Origin: Thermoplasmata archaeon
GTDB lineage: Archaea > Thermoplasmatota > Thermoplasmata > Lutacidiplasmatales > UBA184
Assembly (NCBI GenBank): GCA_021827405.1
Contig: JAKAVY010000004.1
Coordinates: 23,763 to 69,557 of the forward strand
Length of the DNA stretch: 45,795 bases
Direction of reading: 5' to 3'
The number at the start of each line of letters is the position of its first letter. Positions within the stretch are counted from its first letter, which is position 1. A program made the position numbers and the translations under genes. A model generated the notes under the pieces. That model did no database searches, was not told where the DNA came from, and saw only the letters and a program-made list of their open reading frames with translations. Positions 40,233 to 45,795 of this stretch are shown here, piece after piece.

Positions 40233-41378
40233 TCAGAACATGGCCCGGGCGGTCATGTCCCAGTAGACCCGGTTGTAGACCATCTTGTTCCAGTAGTGGG
40301 CGAAGGACGGGGCGGGAGGGTGCGGCGGATGGAGGTAGTCGAACTTGATGTAGGTCGCCTGGGCGAGCCCGGTCATGATCCAGCAGTACACCCGGCCCTC
40401 GTAGCGCGCGGACGGGGGCACCCCCCGGACCTCGGCGGCGATGGCCTGAGCCACGGTCTCCGCCTCGTAGTCGGCCGTGGAGCCCGCCTTCGAGATGGCG
40501 ATGTTGGTGGCGTCTCCCAGCACGTAGATGCCGCTCTGCCCCTCGGCCTTGAGGGTGAACTTGTCCGTGGGCACCCAGTTCCCCTTGTCCCCCAGCCCGG
40601 AAGCGCCCAGGAGGTCCGCTCCGCGATGCGGGGGGATCCCGACCAGGAGGTCGTAGTCCAGGGTGTCCCCCTCGACCCCCTGAAGCTTCTTCGCGGCCGC
40701 GTCGATCTTCTGCACGTTGAACGGGGTGTGCGTCTGGATCCCCCGTTCGGTCATGAGCCTCTGCATCACCGGGGCCACGGTCTCGATCCCGAAGACCCGG
40801 GGGATGGGGTAGGTGTAATGGATCTCGCTCTTCTCGCGCAGTCCGCGCGCCCGTAGGTAGTCGTCCAGCATGAACGTCACCTCCAGCGGCGCGACGGGGC
40901 ATTTGTAAGGCATCCCGGCCACCGTCACCACGATCTTCCCTCCGCTGAACTGGCGGAGGGCATCGCGGAGGCGAAGCGCGTTGTCTAGATCGTAGAAGGA
41001 GTGGCTCCCCTCGGCGAAGCCCGGAGAGAGCTCCGGGTGCAGCACGGAGCCGGTGGAGATCACTAGCAGGTCATAGGGGACCTCCTGCCCTCCCTTGAGC
41101 CGGAGCTTCTTCCCCGCCGGGTCGATCTTCTCCACCTCCGCCTTCACCAGCCGGATGGAGCGGTGGAGCAGCCGGGCCTCGTCCTGCCGGGTCTCTTCCG
41201 CCCGCATCTTGTCGAACACCACCATGAGGTAGCCGGGCTGGTAGGCATGGATGCCGTCCCGGTCCACCACCTCCAGTTGGACCTGACCCTGCTCGATCTC
41301 CCGGGCCAGCAGCCGCTGGATCCGGTTGGCCACCGTGGTTCCGCCGATCCCGCCTCCTAGCACGACGATTCTCTTCAT
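40233..41378 (-). CDS. sqr: Sulfide:quinone oxidoreductase-family flavoprotein
   Basis: The product has 381 residues from ATG 41378. FAD motif VVLGGGIGGTTVANRI is at the N-terminus, and STG and LGDATNI motifs follow. Two cysteines are placed like the catalytic pair of SQR: C160 in KCPVAP and C332 in YCWIMTG. The aromatic C-terminus (HYWNKMVYNRVYWDM) could bind the membrane. SQR oxidises sulfide to sulfane sulfur and reduces quinone. GGAGG 8 bp upstream supports this start over the in-frame ATG at 41402. Confidence 0.88.
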   Translation of the reverse strand: MKRIVVLGGGIGGTTVANRIQRLLAREIEQGQVQLEVVDRDGIHAYQPGYLMVVFDKMRAEETRQDEARLLHRSIRLVKAEVEKIDPAGKKLRLKGGQEVPYDLLVISTGSVLHPELSPGFAEGSHSFYDLDNALRLRDALRQFSGGKIVVTVAGMPYKCPVAPLEVTFMLDDYLRARGLREKSEIHYTYPIPRVFGIETVAPVMQRLMTERGIQTHTPFNVQKIDAAAKKLQGVEGDTLDYDLLVGIPPHRGADLLGASGLGDKGNWVPTDKFTLKAEGQSGIYVLGDATNIAISKAGSTADYEAETVAQAIAAEVRGVPPSARYEGRVYCWIMTGLAQATYIKFDYLHPPHPPAPSFAHYWNKMVYNRVYWDMTARAMF

Positions 41379-41398
41379 CTTGGGTTCCTCCTTTGCTT

Positions 41399-41671
41399 TC
41401 AATGCGTCTTTCGAACGAGGTATCGGTCAAACTCCGATCCCTCCTCGACCTTCACGAGCTCGTGGCCGGCCTTCTTGACCCACAGCGGGATATCCTGCCG
41501 CGAGCCCTGGTCCGACGAGAGCACCTCGATCTCCGCCCCCGCGTCCTCCTGTTGGATGGCCCCGATGAGCTCCATGAGAGGTCCCGGGCACCATGCCCCA
41601 CGGGCATCCACCCGTCGGGGCGGGGTGGGAGGGGAGGCTAGCGTAGCGGGGCTCGGCTCGGGGTCGGTCAT
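41399..41671 (-). CDS. tusA: TusA-family sulfur carrier protein, copy 2
   Basis: The product has 90 residues. After a Pro-rich N-terminus of about 20 residues comes VDARGAWCPGPLMELIGAI with the carrier Cys (C28) in CPGP. The ATG overlaps the dsrE stop (ATGA), and sqr follows after 20 bp. It probably receives sulfur derived from SQR. Confidence 0.92.
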   Translation of the reverse strand: MTDPEPSPATLASPPTPPRRVDARGAWCPGPLMELIGAIQQEDAGAEIEVLSSDQGSRQDIPLWVKKAGHELVKVEEGSEFDRYLVRKTH

Positions 41672-42102
41672 ACGAAGTAGGTGGCCTCTGCCCCCCGGGT
41701 GCGGTCGACGAAGGATGTGATGCCCAGTACCTCATCCACGAGAGGGTCCAGGTCCGTCCGGCGCAGGCCCAGGACCTCCATCGACTGCGAACAAGCGAAG
41801 ACCTTCACGTTCCCCAACGACTTTGCGGTCCTGAGGACCTGGCGCCAGGTGGGGACCTTCCGGTCCTGGAGGGTCTTTTCCAACCGCTCCGCAGCGGCCC
41901 CGTGCCCGGCTTCCACCGGTGGATGGGCTTCGGACCCGGAGGCGCGAAGGGCGTCGAGCCCCCAGTAGCTCGCGAAGATGGTGACCTCGTATCCGAGGGC
42001 CGCGGCGCCGCTGACCAAGGTGGAGGCGGTGAGCAGCCTTTCGGCTGTCCCCGAGGCGAGAAGCAAGGCCATCTTCGGGGGTGGGTCGGAGGGATCCCCC
42101 AT
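41668..42102 (-). CDS. DsrE-family sulfurtransferase paired with tusA copy 2
   Basis: From ATG 42102 the product has 144 residues. It shows MALLLASGTAERLLTASTLV, VTIFASYWGLDAL and the Cys loop VFACSQSMEVLGL with C104, all DsrE-like. An in-frame ATG at 42255 would add 51 residues rich in Gly and Pro and is less likely to be coding. The gene leads the dsrE-tusA-sqr-DUF1641 unit. Confidence 0.87.
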   Translation of the reverse strand: MGDPSDPPPKMALLLASGTAERLLTASTLVSGAAALGYEVTIFASYWGLDALRASGSEAHPPVEAGHGAAAERLEKTLQDRKVPTWRQVLRTAKSLGNVKVFACSQSMEVLGLRRTDLDPLVDEVLGITSFVDRTRGAEATYFV

Positions 42103-42223
42103 CGGGCTCACGCTCCGGAGACCCGCGACGGGAGACCGGTCACGAGCCCGTGGGCCGCCTGCGCTCCCCGGTCCCCCAGCGGGATCTCCCGGGAGTGGGT
42201 TCGACCCGCGGGGCCCTTGGGGG

Positions 42224-42239
42224 GTGGACAACCGTTCAA
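42224..42239. promoter_or_regulatory. Sulfur-regulon palindrome before dsrE-tusA-sqr
   Basis: On the minus strand TTGAACGGTTGTCCAC matches the sHdr-operon site at 13 of 16 positions. A BRE-like CGAAA abuts it on the upstream side. If translation begins at 42255 the site would be inside the gene; if at 42102 it is in the promoter or leader. Confidence 0.45.
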
Positions 42240-42300
42240 TTTCGCAGGCGACCATGAGAGACCCAAGCGTTCCTGACCTTGACAGGGCGACGGGTTCCGC

Positions 42301-42309
42301 GTATTTACC
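42301..42309 (-). promoter_or_regulatory. Possible TATA box of dsrE-tusA-sqr
   Basis: On the minus strand the stretch GGTAAATAC is the same core as in the tusA-dsrE3 promoter. It is about 50 bp before the ATG at 42255 and about 200 bp before that at 42102. Confidence 0.35.
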
Positions 42310-42464
42310 GCTTCGTCTGGCTCCTTCTGCCTCGGGAGTACCGGGGACCTCCGGCTCCATCGAGGGTCGGCCGGCGCGAGGGTCCGTCGAGACCGTACTC
42401 GGACGCCGGGGACGGGCCCAGGCCAAGAGCCGTGGGGGCCCGAGGCCCGTCTCGGGAAGGGCCC

Positions 42465-43580
42465 TCAGCCCGATCGGCGGCGTCCCGGAGGGGTGCGGAC
42501 CCACGCCCGGAGGCGGTCCAGATTCTCCAGGGAGGAGAGGACCAGGGCATAGCCCCCGGGGGTGAGCCGGAGGTCCGCCGGCGGGTTCATCTGCACCTTG
42601 AACTCGTCCCCGGACCCTTCGTCCCCTTTCGCTCGCGGCAGCGCCACCCCGATGAGCAGGGTCCCCGTGCCCTCCTGGAGCCTCCGGCTCGCCTCGGAGA
42701 ACACCAGCCCGGTGAGGGGGTTCTTGTCGTCCAAGAGGTACTCGTCGATGGTCGACCCGTAGGCCGTGGTGGTGACGTCATCGATGGCCTTCGCCACCTC
42801 CGGCTGCACCGCCGCGGCCGAGACCATCCGGCCCCCCAGGTCCGAGGGGCTGATCACGTAGGTCACCCCCGCGGCCCGCAAGGTCTCCCGAAGCTGTTCT
42901 CTCAGGACCGCCACCACGATCCGCAGATGGGGGGCGAGTTCCTTGAGGATGAGGGCGGTGAGGACGTTCCGCGCGTCGTCGTCGCTGGCCACGATCGCTT
43001 CCCGGGCCGCGTTCACGTTCAACAGGTCGAGGGACCCTCGTTCGGAGTAGTCCCCGAACGCCACGAAGACATCCTCGTCCCGGGAGAGCCGACCCCGGAG
43101 CTTGGGGTCCTTGCGGCTGACCCTCAGGAAGTTCGAGACGAAGGTCCGGATCTCGGACAAGGACTCCTGGCGGCGGGTCATGACCGCGACCCGGCGGCCG
43201 GCCAGCATGAGTTCTTGGAGGGCGGCGAGAGAGACCGGCGTCCAGCCCAGGATGAGGGTGTGGTCCGAGAACTTGGTCCCGTCCAGACCTAGGGCCTCTT
43301 CCTCGCGGGCTTTGAGCGCCAAGGTGTTGATGCTGGAGATGACGTACCCTAAGATACCGATTGTGGACGCGGCCAGGATGATCGCAAAGACCTTGGACAG
43401 GTCGTTGGTGGGCACCACGTCACCATATCCCACCGTGGACATGGTGATGACCCCCCAGTAGACCCCGGTAAAGACACTCACCTTCTGGGTCAGGATGAAC
43501 CCGGCGACCGAGAAGCTGTACACCCCCGCGATGAGGGCGAGAGGACGCCAGACGTAATGGAGGACCCGGGTGATCCGCAC
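42465..43580 (-). CDS. K+ channel with RCK/TrkA-N domain
   Basis: The product has 371 residues from GTG. One membrane helix precedes a pore loop with filter TVGYGDVVP, and a second helix follows (2TM architecture). Then comes a TrkA-N-type Rossmann domain (HTLILGWTPVSLAALQELM, VASDDDARNVL) and a C-terminal RCK part. This is the MthK-like plan of ligand-gated potassium channels. GWTPVS is a changed form of the usual GxGxxG motif, so the ligand may not be NAD. The gene is 42 bp after secG. Confidence 0.9.
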   Translation of the reverse strand: MRITRVLHYVWRPLALIAGVYSFSVAGFILTQKVSVFTGVYWGVITMSTVGYGDVVPTNDLSKVFAIILAASTIGILGYVISSINTLALKAREEEALGLDGTKFSDHTLILGWTPVSLAALQELMLAGRRVAVMTRRQESLSEIRTFVSNFLRVSRKDPKLRGRLSRDEDVFVAFGDYSERGSLDLLNVNAAREAIVASDDDARNVLTALILKELAPHLRIVVAVLREQLRETLRAAGVTYVISPSDLGGRMVSAAAVQPEVAKAIDDVTTTAYGSTIDEYLLDDKNPLTGLVFSEASRRLQEGTGTLLIGVALPRAKGDEGSGDEFKVQMNPPADLRLTPGGYALVLSSLENLDRLRAWVRTPPGRRRSG

Positions 43581-43622
43581 GGTTCCCGAGGAATCCCCCG
43601 TAGCCCGTGGGAGATGGAGGGC

Positions 43623-43787
43623 CTAGATGAACCTCCAGGAGAGGATCTCCACGAGGACCGCGGAGGCGATCCCCATGGCGAGCACCGCCTCGGGAGGTAT
43701 CTTCAGGGCCTTGGTCTCCTCCATGTCGTAGTACTGGATGAGACCCGCGGCGGATTGGAATCCACTGCGGCGATCGCGGTCGGCCAT
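43623..43787 (-). CDS. Preprotein translocase Sec61-beta subunit
   Basis: The ATG at 43787 and TAG at 43623 give 54 residues. The sequence GFQSAAGLIQYYDMEETKAL followed by KIPPEAVLAMGIASAVLVEIL is the archaeal Sec61-beta signature: a short cytosolic head and one C-terminal membrane helix. It is part of the SecYEG/Sec61 channel. This gene is strong evidence for an archaeal source. Confidence 0.92.
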   Translation of the reverse strand: MADRDRRSGFQSAAGLIQYYDMEETKALKIPPEAVLAMGIASAVLVEILSWRFI

Positions 43788-43811
43788 CGGAGCGGTGTAC
43801 CGGCTGGGGTC

Positions 43812-43824
43812 TCAAAACCCTTTC
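43812..43824 (-). promoter_or_regulatory. Promoter of the Sec61-beta gene
   Basis: On the minus strand CGAAAGGGTTTTG has a BRE-like CGAAA and a TTTT core about 28 bp before the ATG, again predicting a leaderless transcript. It overlaps the argH stop codon. The same CGAAAGGGTTTT string occurs before aprB (21661-21672). Confidence 0.45.
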
Positions 43825-45332
43825 GTCGCCCGGGGCGGCCCCCGACCCCCCCCGGTCAACCTCCGGACGAGGGCCTCCCAATGGCGCCGGGCGGCCGCGA
43901 GCTCCCGGGATTGCCCTGCGAGGTCCCGCTGGAGACGCCGTCGGTCCCGGAGGACCTCCTTCCAGGCGCTCCCCCCCCGGGTCCGCCTGAGCTCGGGCTC
44001 GTCCTGGGGGGTCGGGGCCTTCCACGGGGCTTTGCCTAGCTCGGGGAACGCCCGGAAGAGCCGTTCGGGCGTGAGGTAGACCCGGACCGGGGATCCGGAG
44101 GGGACCTCGGCCAGGAGCCGGGCCACCCGGCCGTGGGCCTCCCGGAACGGGACTCCCTGAAGGACCAGCGCATCCACGAGCTCCACGCTGAACGTGGGCT
44201 CGCCCTCCCCCCCGTCCAAGGGACCGGGAACGAACTGGGCCGAGCGGATCATGGGCGCCAGGACCCGGCAGCTCGCGCGTCCCCGTCCCACTCCCTCCAG
44301 GAGGAGCGGCTTGACCCGTTGGAGGTCCCGGTTGTAGGCGAGGGGGAGGCCCTTGAGGACCGTGAGATAAGCCACCAGGAGCCCGAGGAGCGGCCCCGCC
44401 TCCGCCCGGACCAGCTCCGCCAGGTCCGGGTTCCGCTTGTGAGGCATCAGGCTGGAGGTGGTCACGAAGCCGTCGTCGAGCACCACCCTCCCGAACTGGG
44501 GGGTGGACCCGAGGACCAGTTCCTCCGCCAGCGCGGAGAGGTGAATGGCGAGCAGGGCTACCCCGAAGAGCGCCTCCGCCCCAGCGTCGCGGTCCGACGT
44601 GGCCTCCACGCTGTTGGGATGCGGGGCTCGGAATCCCATCAACCGGGTCGTGTAGGCACGGTCGAGAGGGAGGGAGCTCCCGGCCACGGCCCCCGATCCG
44701 AGGGGGGAGTATCGAGCGACCCGGGACCGGAGCCGGGCCAGATGGGAGGCGTCGGCGAGGAGATGACTGGCGTGGGCCTGAAGGAGCTGAGCCCGATGCA
44801 CCCGTTGGGCCCCCTGGAGATGCGTCATGGCCGGCAGGGTCTCCTTGCCGTGGGGGGAGGCGGCCTGTTCGAGAAGGGCCGAGACAACGGCCAACACGTC
44901 TCCCTGGAGCCCGGCGAGCGCATCCCTCAGGTAGAGGGCCAGGTCCGTGGCCACCTGGTCGTTGCGGCTGCGTCCGGTGTGAAGCTTCTCCCCCACGGGC
45001 CCCAGGCGGCGGGTCAGGGCCGCCTCCACGTTCATGTGCACGTCCTCGAAGGCCGGGTCCAAACGAAAGCGCCCCTTGCGGGCCTCCTGTAAGATCTGTC
45101 GGAGGCCCCGGGCCAGTCGGCTCCCTTCGGACGGGGTCAGAAGGCCGGCCCGGACGAGCCCGGAGGCGTGGGCCAGGCTCCCCAGGAGGTCGTAGACCAG
45201 AAGGTCCGCGTCTTCCACAAGGGAGGAGCCGTAGGCCACGGCCTCAGGGTGGGGTGGCCGGCGAAACCGCGCGCGGAGCAGCGGTCTCCTCTCCTTCCCC
45301 GGAAGGGGCCCCGGACGCCCGTCGCTGCGCAT
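43812..45332 (-). CDS. argH: Argininosuccinate lyase
   Basis: The product has 506 residues from ATG 45332. Family motifs are HTGRSRNDQVATDL, the signature GSSLPLDRAYTTRL region and SSLMPHKRNPD with the catalytic serine. It cleaves argininosuccinate to arginine and fumarate. The start is placed inside the end of argG (89 bp overlap) because the family N-terminus needs the RARFRRPPHPEAVAYGSSL part; a GTG at 45239 would avoid the overlap but lose it. The C-terminal 70 residues are basic and longer than usual. Confidence 0.9.
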   Translation of the reverse strand: MRSDGRPGPLPGKERRPLLRARFRRPPHPEAVAYGSSLVEDADLLVYDLLGSLAHASGLVRAGLLTPSEGSRLARGLRQILQEARKGRFRLDPAFEDVHMNVEAALTRRLGPVGEKLHTGRSRNDQVATDLALYLRDALAGLQGDVLAVVSALLEQAASPHGKETLPAMTHLQGAQRVHRAQLLQAHASHLLADASHLARLRSRVARYSPLGSGAVAGSSLPLDRAYTTRLMGFRAPHPNSVEATSDRDAGAEALFGVALLAIHLSALAEELVLGSTPQFGRVVLDDGFVTTSSLMPHKRNPDLAELVRAEAGPLLGLLVAYLTVLKGLPLAYNRDLQRVKPLLLEGVGRGRASCRVLAPMIRSAQFVPGPLDGGEGEPTFSVELVDALVLQGVPFREAHGRVARLLAEVPSGSPVRVYLTPERLFRAFPELGKAPWKAPTPQDEPELRRTRGGSAWKEVLRDRRRLQRDLAGQSRELAAARRHWEALVRRLTGGGRGPPRATKGF

Positions 45333-45795
45333 AGGCCAGCTTGGGGGCAAGGCCGAACAGGTGGATGAAGCCCTCGGAAGCGTCCTGGCGGAACGTGGAG
45401 CCCCGTCCGTACGTGGCGAGCTCGTGGGAGAGGAGGGAGTAGGGGGAAGAGCGCCCCACCACCCGGGCCGACCCCTGGAAGAGGCGCACCCGCACCTCGC
45501 CGGTGACGGTCCCCTGGGTGTCCTCCACGAAGGCGGAGAGCGCCTCCCGGAGCGGGGAGTACCACAGACCATCGTAGACCACCTCCGAGTAGCGGCGCTC
45601 CACCAGCGACTTGAAGGAGAGGACGTCCCGCGACAGGACGAGGGACTCCAGGGACTGGTGCGCGGCCACCAGCACCAGGGCGGCGGGGCATTCGTAGGTC
45701 TCCCGGGACTTGATACCGACCACCCGGTCCTCCACGTGGTCGATCCGACCGACCCCGTGGGCGCCGGCCCGCCGGTTGAGCTCCTGGATGAGATC
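45244..45795 (-). CDS. argG: Argininosuccinate synthase (partial, cut by right edge)
   Basis: The frame is open to the window end, so only the C-terminal 183 residues are seen. GAHGVGRIDHVEDRVVGIKS and RETYECPAALVLVAAH are typical of ArgG. It joins citrulline and aspartate with ATP. The last 20 residues are a low-complexity tail that overlaps the argH start region. With argH it forms the last two steps of arginine synthesis. Confidence 0.93.
   Translation of the reverse strand, partial: DLIQELNRRAGAHGVGRIDHVEDRVVGIKSRETYECPAALVLVAAHQSLESLVLSRDVLSFKSLVERRYSEVVYDGLWYSPLREALSAFVEDTQGTVTGEVRVRLFQGSARVVGRSSPYSLLSHELATYGRGSTFRQDASEGFIHLFGLAPKLAYAQRRASGAPSGEGEETAAPRAVSPATPP

Noticed and set aside
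1-45795. CRISPR arrays, insertion sequences, integrases or rRNA
   Set aside because: I saw no regularly spaced direct repeats, transposase or integrase frames, or conserved rRNA segments on either strand.

Overview
The window is GC-rich chromosomal DNA from an archaeon. The evidence is a short archaeal Sec61-beta gene, an archaeal tRNA wyosine enzyme (TYW1) with its extra three-cysteine cluster, a Trm-G10-type methyltransferase, an archaeal CoaD fused to a DUF84 domain, and TATA boxes about 25 bp before start codons (leaderless genes). A high-GC Thermoplasmatota-like lineage is my best guess, but the sequence alone does not settle it. I saw no tRNA, rRNA, CRISPR array or insertion sequence.

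Layout. (1) 1-4925: a vWA protein (cut by the left edge), a P-loop GTPase-like protein and a large coiled-coil protein, which look like one operon. (2) 5188-12028: a zinc-ribbon membrane protein, CoaD-DUF84, a UDP-sugar operon (GalU, UDP-xylose synthase-like epimerase, UDP-glucose dehydrogenase), a small archaeal protein and a site-2 protease. (3) 12025-19091: tRNA methyltransferase and Mut7-C nuclease, phosphoglucosamine mutase, an ABC-2 exporter, TYW1 and a PPP-family phosphatase. (4) 19289-42255: a sulfur-oxidation island of about 23 kb. (5) 42465-45795: a K+ channel with RCK domain, Sec61-beta, ArgH and the end of ArgG.

The sulfur island has five transcription units. Minus strand: DUF1059-fixX-aprB-aprA. 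Plus strand: mrp, a small unknown protein, dsrE-, dsrF- and dsrH-like genes, another unknown, then tusA, dsrE3, a lipoyl-binding protein gene (lbpA) and a lipoate ligase. Minus strand: the complete sHdr order hdrC1-hdrB1-hdrA-hyp-hdrC2-hdrB2, followed by a second lbpA, a dsrE and a second lipoate ligase. Then a zinc-ribbon/Lrp-type regulator pair, divergent fixC, and etfB-etfA. Finally dsrE-tusA-sqr-DUF1641. Together these suggest oxidation of sulfide and sulfane sulfur. SQR makes sulfane sulfur, TusA and DsrE proteins carry it, sHdr with lipoylated LbpA oxidises it to sulfite, and AprAB converts sulfite to APS. EtfAB/FixC/FixX may carry electrons to quinone. No sat, qmoABC, aprM or lipS genes lie in the window.

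A near-palindromic 16-bp element, best form TTGGACGTTTGTCCAA, precedes the apr, sHdr and etf units. Weaker versions precede the tusA-dsrE3 and dsrE-tusA-sqr units. An Lrp/AsnC-type gene lies just upstream of the sHdr operon. This looks like an undescribed sulfur-oxidation regulon and is the main novelty, together with the FixX-AprBA linkage and the two separate LbpA/ligase pairs.
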